From CAZPWQ01 sp964590495 (lineage in GTDB: Bacteria; Bacteroidota; Rhodothermia; Balneolales; Balneolaceae), in assembly GCA_964590495.1 (NCBI GenBank), contig CAZPWQ010000115.1, forward strand, positions 1-11,102: 11,102 nucleotides of DNA, in the 5' to 3' direction. Shown here piece after piece: positions 1-7,582 of the stretch (the stretch's first letter is position 1; every line of letters begins with the position of its first letter). The notes under the pieces are model-generated. The model worked only from the letters and a program-made list of their open reading frames with translations. It was not told where the DNA came from and did no database searches. A program made the translations under genes and the position numbers.

Positions 1-54
1 TCCGGCCAGGGATGCAACAATTGAGGAAAGTAGAATTGATTTTGGTTTAGACAT
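1..54 (-). CDS. MFS sugar-porter permease, N-terminal fragment (cut by the window edge)
   Basis: Only the first 18 codons are present. They read MSKPKSILLSSIVASLAG, a short basic N-terminus followed by the start of a first membrane helix. This resembles the beginning of sugar-porter-family MFS transporters, which usually continue with a 'GFLFGFD' type motif; that part lies outside the window. The start is well fixed, because an in-frame TAA sits six codons upstream (70-72) and no other start lies between. No Shine-Dalgarno sequence is visible, only an AT-rich leader, as is usual in Bacteroidota. The gene follows the fructokinase by 157 bases in the same direction, so it probably imports the released fructose or another hexose across the inner membrane. 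Family assignment rests on 18 residues plus context and is therefore tentative. An unrelated membrane protein is the main alternative. Confidence 0.6.
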   Translation of the reverse strand, partial: MSKPKSILLSSIVASLAG

Positions 55-210
55 ACAAGATTTATTGAATTATTGTTTTTTCCAGACAGACTTCTCTTCC
101 CCATAGCTTGGTTCACAGTTCCACCCAAACCAGTTGTCTCATTGTTTCCTAAAAATGTTCGATTGTCTAATAAAAAATATCCATCAATAGCTGTTAACAA
201 CTTTGTACCA

Positions 211-1134
211 TCAGCCGTATAACTCCCTACTATTGGGAATCTTTTGCCTTACATTTAGAGATTTAATATCAGTAAAATTATTTAAACGGTACATTGGAAT
301 CGGACCATATTCTGTAGCAACAAATGCTCCCAAATAACTTGCATAATCTAAGATTTTTATGGGATCAACATTATTCAATATTCCTGTGATTAACACGGCC
401 AAAAAAGCATCTCCGGCTCCAACAGTATCTACAACGTCAATCTCATACCCTTCATGGAAAAACCATTGATTTTCAAAATAGAGAATAGCACCCTCCGCCC
501 CCTGTGTAACACATACAGTTTGAAGCTCATATTCATCAACCAGTCTCAGTACCGCTTCTTGATCACTTTTCGGTAGTTTAAACCAATCCTTTAGCTGATA
601 AAGCTCGTCTTGATTCAACTTCAGGACATCTGTGAGTTCTAATGTCAATTTGACAATATCCTGATCATCATAAGGTGGACGTAAATTTAGGTCCACAACT
701 TTTAAGGATGAGGCATCAGCGAATAATTGAATTGATTCACGGGATACCTTTGACCTCTGAGCTAGTGTTCCGAATACAACAGCTGAAGAGGATTTAATAA
801 GTTCTTTACTTTGTGGGGTAATCTCTATTCTATCCCAAGCGACAGGTTCTATAATATCATATTTGGGGACTCCTTCTTTATCCAATGATACCTTCACAAA
901 TCCTGTTGCAAATTCGGTATCGGTTTGTATGAAATCAGTTGACACTCCAATATGACCCACCCGCCGTAACGCTTCACGACCAAGTGCATCATCACCAACT
1001 TTACTGATGATTTCAGTTTTTTGGTCAAGGTTGTGAAGATGATATGCTACATTATAGGGTGCTCCACCAAGAAATAGACCCAATGGAATAGAATCCCAAA
1101 GTATTTCTCCAATACATACTACTTTCTGTTTCAT
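211..1134 (-). CDS. PfkB-family carbohydrate kinase, probable fructokinase
   Basis: A 307-residue ribokinase/PfkB-family sugar kinase, of normal length for bacterial fructokinases. It would phosphorylate fructose with ATP in the cytoplasm and feed glycolysis. The N-terminal substrate-binding region has GEILWDSIP (residues 9-17) followed by LGGAPYNVAYHL (22-33), the pattern typical of fructokinases. GTLAQR (122-127) and DLNLRPP (148-154) are further family motifs. The second PfkB signature DTVGAGDAF lies at 236-244, with D242 as the expected catalytic base and the GAG forming the anion hole. The ATG start lies 26 bases after the stop of the lacI-family gene, so the two are probably co-transcribed. 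The leader is AT-rich without a Shine-Dalgarno sequence. Placement with GH32 enzymes supports fructose over other sugars. Mannokinase or another PfkB specificity cannot be excluded from sequence alone. Confidence 0.88.
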   Translation of the reverse strand: MKQKVVCIGEILWDSIPLGLFLGGAPYNVAYHLHNLDQKTEIISKVGDDALGREALRRVGHIGVSTDFIQTDTEFATGFVKVSLDKEGVPKYDIIEPVAWDRIEITPQSKELIKSSSAVVFGTLAQRSKVSRESIQLFADASSLKVVDLNLRPPYDDQDIVKLTLELTDVLKLNQDELYQLKDWFKLPKSDQEAVLRLVDEYELQTVCVTQGAEGAILYFENQWFFHEGYEIDVVDTVGAGDAFLAVLITGILNNVDPIKILDYASYLGAFVATEYGPIPMYRLNNFTDIKSLNVRQKIPNSRELYG

Positions 1135-1160
1135 TAAAAAGTGAAAATAAATTAGTTAAA

Positions 1161-2195
1161 TTATCTTTTTGCGCCACAACTAGTTCGTATAATCAGGGTC
1201 GGATCAAGACTGATATTCATAGGGGGTGATTGGTCTGAGCTTTGAATACGCTGAAGTAGCCTCTCTGCTGCTATTTTACCTATCTTATAACCTGACTGAT
1301 CTATAACTGTCGGTGGTGGATTTAGGGCTTCTGCCCAAGGCACGTCATCATAACCAACTAAAACCAGATCTTTGGGGATCTTAGTTCCGAGTTGGCTACA
1401 AGCAATGAGAGCTCCTTGGGTCATTAGGTTATTACCTGTAAAAAGAGCTGAGGGGGGATTGGCAAGAGAAAGAAGCTGCTGTGTTAACTGTTTACCGCTT
1501 TCCTGTTTTGAATTACCTCTAAGAATTATTTCTTCAACAATCTCGATGTCATGCTCGCGCAAAGCATCTTTATAACCTTGTAATCGTTCCCGGGAGGTTG
1601 ATATACCGGAAATTCCACTTATGTAGGCTATTCTGCGATGACCTAAAGTTATTAAATGGGAAACAGCTTTATAAGCCCCTAGCCTATTATCTGATACAAC
1701 TGAATCAACAGGGGTACCCTGTACTTTACGATCAACGCAAACTACCACTATTCCTGCCTCTAACAAATCTCTTATGTTATTATTGGAATCATTAACTGGC
1801 GGGAGGATAATACCATCAACAGCTTCTTTGCGTAAAATATCTATGCAATTTTTCTGGCGATTCATATCCTCATCAGAATTATTTAATATAAGGGAATATC
1901 CCTGTGGATGAGCTACATCTTCCACTCCCCTCGCTAAATTCGCAAAAAATGGGTTCATTATATCAGGAATTATCAATCCAATTACTTTTGCCTTTCCCTG
2001 CCCGTGACGCAAACGTTGTGCCACTCGGCTTGGCTGATAATCCAACTCATTTACTGCTTTTTGAATCTTGTTTAAAGTTGCCTTTTTAACTTTATCGGGA
2101 TTATTAAATACTCTCGAAATAGTGGATTTCGAAAATCCTGTATATTCGGCCAAATCCTTTAATGTATATTTCCCATCTTTAGATATTTTGCTCAC
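1161..2195 (-). CDS. LacI-family transcriptional regulator of the fructan locus
   Basis: A 344-residue LacI/GalR-family regulator with the normal two-part layout. The N-terminal helix-turn-helix covers about residues 10-35 (YTLKDLAEYTGFSKSTISRV); K23, S24 and R28 occupy the positions that read the operator in LacI. The hinge helix YQPSRVAQRL (53-62) closely resembles that of LacI, and L62 is the expected minor-groove leucine, which favours an operator with a central CG. The periplasmic-binding-protein-like effector domain starts near VIGLIIPDIMNPFF (71-84) and includes VGYDDVPWA near residue 280. The assigned start is GTG; no in-frame ATG is available close by, and translation from it just covers the DNA-binding domain. 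It is encoded inside the operon it probably controls, which suggests autoregulation. Likely targets are the sites at 10879-10892 and 11017-11030. The effector (fructose, a phosphorylated fructose or an oligosaccharide) is not known. Confidence 0.9.
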   Translation of the reverse strand: MSKISKDGKYTLKDLAEYTGFSKSTISRVFNNPDKVKKATLNKIQKAVNELDYQPSRVAQRLRHGQGKAKVIGLIIPDIMNPFFANLARGVEDVAHPQGYSLILNNSDEDMNRQKNCIDILRKEAVDGIILPPVNDSNNNIRDLLEAGIVVVCVDRKVQGTPVDSVVSDNRLGAYKAVSHLITLGHRRIAYISGISGISTSRERLQGYKDALREHDIEIVEEIILRGNSKQESGKQLTQQLLSLANPPSALFTGNNLMTQGALIACSQLGTKIPKDLVLVGYDDVPWAEALNPPPTVIDQSGYKIGKIAAERLLQRIQSSDQSPPMNISLDPTLIIRTSCGAKR

Positions 2196-2240
2196 GATCG
2201 ACAGATAAAATTTATTTAATAATTTCTTCTAATATATCAT

Positions 2241-3854
2241 CTACCAAATAGAATTCATTAACCAAAAATCCAAATTGAGAAGTTCAGCCTTTCTCCCTTC
2301 AGCATAAAATTCTACATCCTGACTCTCCTGATCAGGAAAAATACGGGCTGTCAATACTCTATTCCCATTATTAACAAATACTTCTACTGAGGACCGATCC
2401 ACAAAGATGTGCAGGCGAATTTTACCGTTGTCGACGTCAACCGGTGCACTGCTCCGTTGAGCAAATCCTTCGTTAAAGTTATCTTCACCTGAATTACTTC
2501 GGTCAACAAAAACTGACTCACTTTTTGCATCATATCCTATAAGAGTCTCTTGATTTTCGCCCACTCTAACTCTGAATCCGGCGGTCTCTGCATCACCCAA
2601 ATCCAAGTCTGCAATCAATTCAAAAGATCTGCCTTTAACCTCTTCATTTGTAAGGGATAATGTCTCATCAACAGCTTCTATATTTTGAAGATTTATATGA
2701 GAAATTCTTAATGTCTTCAGCTCTTCTATCGGTTCCTGGATAAGCCGGACCGTATCGTTTACCGTCCGAAGTGACAACGAGCGAGGAATGGACTGTGCTG
2801 TTCTCCAGGGAGATGTCGGTTCTTCATTAGCGTAATTCCAGTTACTCATCCAGCCAATCCACAGAGTACGACCATCTTCACCGGGAATATTATTCCAGGG
2901 AATAGCTGCATAAAAATCAGGACCATAATCAGTCCACAAAATATTATCACCGCGCATTTTGGAGTCTTCAGTAAAACGTTCTCCATCAAAATCACCTACA
3001 AAATATTGGGAACCTGATCCACCGGCTATAGCACCAGGATTAAAATCCACCTGTAAAACCCATTTTTTATTATTCGAATTACCATCAATAGGTAATTCAA
3101 ACAATGCCGGACATTCCCATTTACCATTTGTGCTTCCAGCCGGACCGAAGTCGCTGAGATGTTCCCAGTCTATTAAATTTTTGGAGGCATAAAATTGTAC
3201 CTTGTGTTGGATTGGCAGAGCAACAAGCATTAACCATCGTTGCTCATTTTCATCCCACCATACATTTGGATCACGAAAATCAGGATCCTCGTGATCCAGA
3301 ACGGGATTACCTTCATATTTAATGAATGTTTCGCCACCATCATTGCTGTAAGCAAGAGATTGTGCCTGATTAGGTTCTTCCCCACCATAAGCACTGGTAT
3401 AAATCGCCACAAACGGAGGATTTTCAGCATCTCCAAAACCACTGGTGTTTTCATAGTCAACAACGGCACTTCCTGAAAAAATCCCTTCATCCTGTTCATT
3501 CCCATAGGGAATTGCTACCGGCTGGTGCTCCCAGTGCACCAGATCTTCACTTACTGCATGAGCCCAGCTCATATAACCCCATTGATCGCCGAACGGATTG
3601 TATTGATGAAACAGATGATACTGACCATCATAATAAACCAGCCCATTGGGATCATTCATCCAATTAATTCTTGGTGAATAATGAAATTGAGGACGATATG
3701 GCTCATCAAACGTAACATCGGTTTCAAGGTGTTTATTAATGGTCTCAGCATCATATAAGTTTTCCGGATCTTCACCAGGATCACAGGCTGTGAATATTAT
3801 CATTGCTATGATTGAGAGTGAATTCACCGTCAGTATTTTTTTAATATGAATCAT
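2241..3854 (-). CDS. GH32 beta-fructosidase, predicted surface lipoprotein
   Basis: A 537-residue glycoside hydrolase family 32 enzyme that would split fructosyl linkages in inulin, levan, fructo-oligosaccharides or sucrose. The signal sequence ends in the lipobox FTAC, making C24 the lipidated residue. It is followed by the acidic stretch DPGEDPE, similar to the lipoprotein export signals that send Bacteroidota lipoproteins to the outer face. The three GH32 catalytic motifs are intact: WMNDPNG (65-71, nucleophile D68), RDP (194-196, transition-state stabiliser D195) and ECP (247-249, acid/base E247). The five-bladed propeller is followed by the usual C-terminal beta-sandwich, with FVDRSSVEVFVNNG near residue 480-495, and ends NSIW. 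The segment PTSPWRTAQSIPRSLSL is common in secreted fructanases and invertases. Gaps to both neighbours are short (45 and 81 bases). Surface location is inferred from the signal. Linkage preference and endo or exo action cannot be read from the sequence. Confidence 0.92.
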   Translation of the reverse strand: MIHIKKILTVNSLSIIAMIIFTACDPGEDPENLYDAETINKHLETDVTFDEPYRPQFHYSPRINWMNDPNGLVYYDGQYHLFHQYNPFGDQWGYMSWAHAVSEDLVHWEHQPVAIPYGNEQDEGIFSGSAVVDYENTSGFGDAENPPFVAIYTSAYGGEEPNQAQSLAYSNDGGETFIKYEGNPVLDHEDPDFRDPNVWWDENEQRWLMLVALPIQHKVQFYASKNLIDWEHLSDFGPAGSTNGKWECPALFELPIDGNSNNKKWVLQVDFNPGAIAGGSGSQYFVGDFDGERFTEDSKMRGDNILWTDYGPDFYAAIPWNNIPGEDGRTLWIGWMSNWNYANEEPTSPWRTAQSIPRSLSLRTVNDTVRLIQEPIEELKTLRISHINLQNIEAVDETLSLTNEEVKGRSFELIADLDLGDAETAGFRVRVGENQETLIGYDAKSESVFVDRSNSGEDNFNEGFAQRSSAPVDVDNGKIRLHIFVDRSSVEVFVNNGNRVLTARIFPDQESQDVEFYAEGRKAELLNLDFWLMNSIW

Positions 3855-3935
3855 ATGAATTTTATTAGTGGTGTTTGATTGATAATATTTCCCCTTTCTC
3901 TTAGGATCTGGAGCTAATGTACAACAAAGAAAAGA

Positions 3936-5690
3936 TCATCTTGAATAGTCAGATTCTTCTTTAAATTCATTTAATCCCTCATTCCAAATTGAATTGAGCT
4001 TATATACTTCCAAATTCTCTATCATTATTATACGATCTGCAAAAATTTTGAACTCTTGTTCATTATCAACAGAATTATGTTCAAAAGCATAATAAAGCTT
4101 CCCATCATCAATAAAGACTTCCATTCCCATTTTATCGACTATAACTTCAAACTTCATATTTTTACCTTTTGTGGGATAAAAAGTATCATTTAATGTCGAA
4201 CGAAAGTCATTATAGATAAAATCAAACCCGTTTATATTCAATCCAAATCGAATAGCATCGCCGCGATCAACTTCAGCAATTATATGCAGTTGATCACCAT
4301 GTATAGGAGAAGCAAAGGTAGAATCATCCAAGGCTATATTTTTAACTTTATAACTTTCAGCATGCAACTTCTGAATTTCCTTTAGAGGTGTAGGAGCAAG
4401 TATATATTCATTATCTGATTTTATTAGTTTCAATTCAGTAGGAAAAGTCATGCTTTGATTAAAAGGCATAAATGGGGTCGCAACTTGAAACCATCCTATC
4501 TGGATTCTTCTCCCATCTTCCTCAGGGACATTGCTAAATGTTTGCGAAGCGTAGAAATCTCCACCGTGATCAAATTCTCTCAATCCTTGCTCTATGGTAA
4601 ATTCTTTTCCATCAAAATCGCCTATATAATATTTACCGTCCGCGTCGTAGACTACCCATTTACTGACACCTTTCTCGCCCTCTACCGGTAATTCAAATAA
4701 TTCCGGACATTCAAACATACTTGTAATACCTGATTGGTATTCCCAATCTTTCATATTATCAGAGGTATAAATAGAATGCTGATACTCTCTAGCCCCATTG
4801 TCCATTCCCATTTTTCGAGCATGTGAAGAATCCTGACTCCACACAATCATCACCCAATGTTCTTCAGGCTCATACCAAATCACTTTTGGATCCCGTCCAT
4901 TATGTTCAACCACCGGATTCCCTTCATACTCCTCAAATGTTCTACCGTTGTCATAACTAAGTGCCAGGTGCTCTCCCGAACCAGTCCGGGTGTATGTGGC
5001 AATTAGAGGATTCACTCCGTTTCTTCGAAATCCGGTTGTATTGTTCGGATCAATAGTAGCTCCACCTGAAAAAGCCATATGACCGTGATCGGGTGAATAT
5101 AGTGCGGCCGGCAACTCTTCCCAATGAATCAAATCCGTACTAACTGCGTGTCCCCAGTGCATATTGCCCCAATTCCATCCATAGGGATTATATTGGAAAT
5201 ACAAATGCCATTTGCCTTCATGATAAATCATTCCATTTGGATCATTATTCCATCCACGTTTATTGGAGAAATGCACCTGTTGCCGATATCTTTCCTGGTA
5301 TAGATTCTGACTCTCTGCAAGTTTGGGACTTGAATAAACCATATCTAACCCTTTTTTTGCTGAAGAATCATCCAGTTCAATGGTAATATTTTCTTCCTGA
5401 TAACCTTCAAGTGAGAAAAAGCCCCACCAGTCGGGATCATTATTTGCCAAATTAATAGAAAATTCATCTACCACCTGTCCCTCATGGATGATACGCATCA
5501 TCTTTTGATCTTCTTCCATATCCTGGCTCCAACCCTGAATCGGGAAATTAAGATATTTGTCGTTCTCCTGAATGACTATCTTTCTACTCAATTCCTGTGC
5601 TGCTATTGGCAGTGTGATAAAAATAACTATTATTCCTAAGGCAATAGATTTCGTTAAGAAGGACAAAAACGCTTTTTTGGTGGTATTCAT
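3936..5690 (-). CDS. GH32 fructan hydrolase (levanase-like) with extra N-terminal domain
   Basis: A 584-residue GH32 enzyme, only distantly similar to its neighbour. It begins with a hydrophobic signal peptide of about 31 residues ending LPIAAQ and has no lipobox, so it should be periplasmic or secreted. Residues about 40-110 form an added domain (KYLNFPIQ ... DPDWWGFFSLEGY) of the kind found before the catalytic domain in Bacteroidota levanases (DUF4980-like). The catalytic motifs are intact: WNNDPNG (147-153, nucleophile D150), GRDPK (265-269, stabiliser D267) and FECPE (326-330, acid/base E327). The second motif position is N where most members have M. MPFNQSMTFPTEL (408-420) is another levanase-type segment. 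A beta-sandwich domain follows, with NSIW near the end and a charged tail. The gene lies 101 bases after susD, behind a stem-loop that could lower its expression relative to susCD. Beta-2,6 specificity is possible but not shown. Confidence 0.9.
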   Translation of the reverse strand: MNTTKKAFLSFLTKSIALGIIVIFITLPIAAQELSRKIVIQENDKYLNFPIQGWSQDMEEDQKMMRIIHEGQVVDEFSINLANNDPDWWGFFSLEGYQEENITIELDDSSAKKGLDMVYSSPKLAESQNLYQERYRQQVHFSNKRGWNNDPNGMIYHEGKWHLYFQYNPYGWNWGNMHWGHAVSTDLIHWEELPAALYSPDHGHMAFSGGATIDPNNTTGFRRNGVNPLIATYTRTGSGEHLALSYDNGRTFEEYEGNPVVEHNGRDPKVIWYEPEEHWVMIVWSQDSSHARKMGMDNGAREYQHSIYTSDNMKDWEYQSGITSMFECPELFELPVEGEKGVSKWVVYDADGKYYIGDFDGKEFTIEQGLREFDHGGDFYASQTFSNVPEEDGRRIQIGWFQVATPFMPFNQSMTFPTELKLIKSDNEYILAPTPLKEIQKLHAESYKVKNIALDDSTFASPIHGDQLHIIAEVDRGDAIRFGLNINGFDFIYNDFRSTLNDTFYPTKGKNMKFEVIVDKMGMEVFIDDGKLYYAFEHNSVDNEQEFKIFADRIIMIENLEVYKLNSIWNEGLNEFKEESDYSR

Positions 5691-5718
5691 AATAATTATT
5701 TATATAAGATCTACTTTA

Positions 5719-5739
5719 TTAATACGCATAAGGTATTAA
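5719..5739. repeat. Short inverted repeat before the first GH32 gene
   Basis: Perfect 7-base arms TTAATAC and GTATTAA are separated by a 7-base spacer. The repeat directly abuts the larger stem-loop on its right. The arms are AT-rich, so the RNA stem would be weak. It may be a second small hairpin in the mRNA, a protein-binding site or chance in AT-rich DNA. It lacks the CG centre expected for the LacI-type sites upstream of susC. Confidence 0.35.
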
Positions 5740-5770
5740 AGCACTCCTCCCTGTCTTGAGAGGAGTACTT
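5739..5770 (-). terminator. Stem-loop after susD, partial terminator or mRNA processing element
   Basis: In the minus-strand transcript the arms AAGUACUCCUCUC and GGGAGGAGUGCUU pair over 13 bases, with two G-U wobbles and a six-base loop AAGACA. The stem begins 21 bases after the susD stop codon. On the opposite strand the two wobbles become C-A mismatches, so the structure is stronger in the direction of operon transcription. Only a weak U-run (CUUUAAU) follows, so full termination is doubtful. A partial terminator, or a stabiliser of the susCD mRNA against 3' decay, fits better, because the downstream enzyme genes have no obvious promoter of their own. Confidence 0.6.
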
Positions 5771-5791
5771 CTTCAACCTATGGGGAGCTAA

Positions 5792-7558
5792 TTAATAACC
5801 AGTATTTTGCTCGTATAAACCTTCGCTTAAAACAATTTCCTGTTGAGGAATGGGAAGATACTCGTTTTTATTTACCTCGAAATGTGCTTCCCTGAGATAT
5901 GATTTTCTCTGCTGTTCCACTTCGAAATAATCATTAAGTACTTCTTCTGCTATTCCCCACCGGACCAGATCAAAGAAGCGCCAGCTTTCCATGGCAAATT
6001 CCAGTCTCCGCTCCCATCGTAGAGCTTCCCGGGCATTTTCCTGCGTCCAGTCTATATTGTCTCCATCCCGATATGATTCGATATGATAATCCGCCGGTGC
6101 GGAGCCATCAGAATATCTGACCATACCTGTACTATTGGCAGCCCTATTTCTGAGCATGCTAATAAGCGGCAATGCCTCGTCTTGGAGCCCCAGCTCGATG
6201 AGTGCTTCGGCCTTCATAAGCAGTACATCAGAATAGCGGATGATATCCACATTTTTTGCACTGCCCCAGAAAGGTCCCCACGACTGAGTGCCCGGCTGAT
6301 CGGGATGTTGTACTTCTTTCACGGTTGAATGGTGGCCATAGAGTTCCGGTTGTCGTGCCCAGCCTTCACTGTAAAGCCAATCTGAATCATACTTAAACGG
6401 ATGACCGGGAATGGCAACAGTGTGACTCAGGCGTGGATCGAACGTTTGTTGAAGATATGCATCCGGATCCGTGTCACTTACCATCTCATCATTGAAGGTG
6501 TTAAACATTGGTAAGCCTGTATTTTCATCAGTCTTAAAAGCATTAACTAAATTATGACTTGGAATATGAAACCAGCAACAGCCATAATCCGAGGCCATGT
6601 TGTAATTCAATCCATGCTCATAGTTCATTCTACCACCCTGTGCAGCGCCATCGTCAAAGGAATGCTGGACAGCATACACTGACTCAGGACCGTTATCATA
6701 TTCGGTGATGAAATTTTTACCATAATCATCAAACAGCTGATGTTTACCGGAATCAATAACATAATCTGCTTCAGCTATAACTTGGTTTAATCTATCCTGA
6801 TTGATATTAACCACATTGTGATTTTCATCCTGTTCATAAGCCTGATATAGACGGGTTCGGGCCAGATAGGCGGCTGCGGCTGCGGCACTTGCTCTACCAA
6901 CTTCTTCCTGAACTTCGGGTAGATTTTCTTTAGCAAACTGAAATTCAGCTGCAATTTTATCCAATAATTCGCCTCGGGACAGCTCTACGTTTGAAACTCC
7001 ATGCATTTCTTCCAAGGTCATAGTCTCATCAATCCAGGGCACACTTTTGAACAGTATGGCCAACCGGAAGTAAAAATGTCCTCTCAGGAAGTGCATTTCA
7101 GCTTCTCTTTCCCTCAGAGGATACGTCGGTTCGCTTTCATTCAGGTCGTTGATCTTTCGAAGAGCAAGATTTGCTCGCTCAATGCCCTGGTATAACGCCT
7201 GCCAGGCGCGATGTTGATATCCCATATCTTCTCTTATAAAGACGAATCGTTCATACCAATCCATTTCACCCTGATCACTTAGAGCACCACCCCCTTTGTA
7301 GGCATCATCGGAACGAACACTTCCGTAAAGCCAATTAGACTCAAAGGAAAAAAGCCAGTCGGAATTACCTAATGAAGCGTAGGCAGCTGTTGTTAACATT
7401 TCAACACCATCAACGCCTTCAATGTCCTCTTCATTTACAACACCTTTAGGCTTATAATCCAAAAATCCCTCACAACCTGTCAGCGTTATTATGAATACAG
7501 TAATAATTATAATGTGCAGTGATTTACAATTTGAGATAAACATAATTTTATCCTTCAT
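5792..7558 (-). CDS. SusD/RagB-family outer-membrane glycan-binding lipoprotein
   Basis: A 588-residue SusD-like protein. It would sit on the cell surface as the lid of the SusC transporter and bind the fructan or its oligosaccharides. The signal sequence ends in lipobox LTGC (lipidated C29), followed by EGFLDYKPKG, the usual SusD start after the cysteine. M6 is an alternative start that would still give a working signal. The central part is rich in TPR-type helices. The C-terminal SusD domain shows DVLLMKAEALIELG near 444-457, then RWERRLEFAMESWRFFDLVR (514-533), and ends with YLPIPQQEI and a terminal QNTGY, all hallmark segments. A vicinal cysteine pair C327-C328 is unusual enough to note. 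The gene starts 24 bases after the susC stop, so the two are translated from one message. The ligand is inferred from the adjacent GH32 genes. Confidence 0.95.
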   Translation of the reverse strand: MKDKIMFISNCKSLHIIIITVFIITLTGCEGFLDYKPKGVVNEEDIEGVDGVEMLTTAAYASLGNSDWLFSFESNWLYGSVRSDDAYKGGGALSDQGEMDWYERFVFIREDMGYQHRAWQALYQGIERANLALRKINDLNESEPTYPLREREAEMHFLRGHFYFRLAILFKSVPWIDETMTLEEMHGVSNVELSRGELLDKIAAEFQFAKENLPEVQEEVGRASAAAAAAYLARTRLYQAYEQDENHNVVNINQDRLNQVIAEADYVIDSGKHQLFDDYGKNFITEYDNGPESVYAVQHSFDDGAAQGGRMNYEHGLNYNMASDYGCCWFHIPSHNLVNAFKTDENTGLPMFNTFNDEMVSDTDPDAYLQQTFDPRLSHTVAIPGHPFKYDSDWLYSEGWARQPELYGHHSTVKEVQHPDQPGTQSWGPFWGSAKNVDIIRYSDVLLMKAEALIELGLQDEALPLISMLRNRAANSTGMVRYSDGSAPADYHIESYRDGDNIDWTQENAREALRWERRLEFAMESWRFFDLVRWGIAEEVLNDYFEVEQQRKSYLREAHFEVNKNEYLPIPQQEIVLSEGLYEQNTGY

Positions 7559-7582
7559 ATATTTTTAAATTTAATAAATCAA

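Noticed and set aside
191..200. GTTAAC palindrome after the kinase as an operator or terminator
   Set aside because: Six-base palindrome only, with no CG centre, no loop and no T-run.
2189..2202. CGATCG-containing sequence at the lacI start as an autoregulatory operator
   Set aside because: Centre and flanks do not match the TGGGAACGnTyTC motif of the two susC-upstream sites.
3230..3505. 91-codon minus-strand frame within the lipoprotein GH32 gene
   Set aside because: Alternate frame of an intact GH32 gene whose catalytic motifs are all in the main frame.
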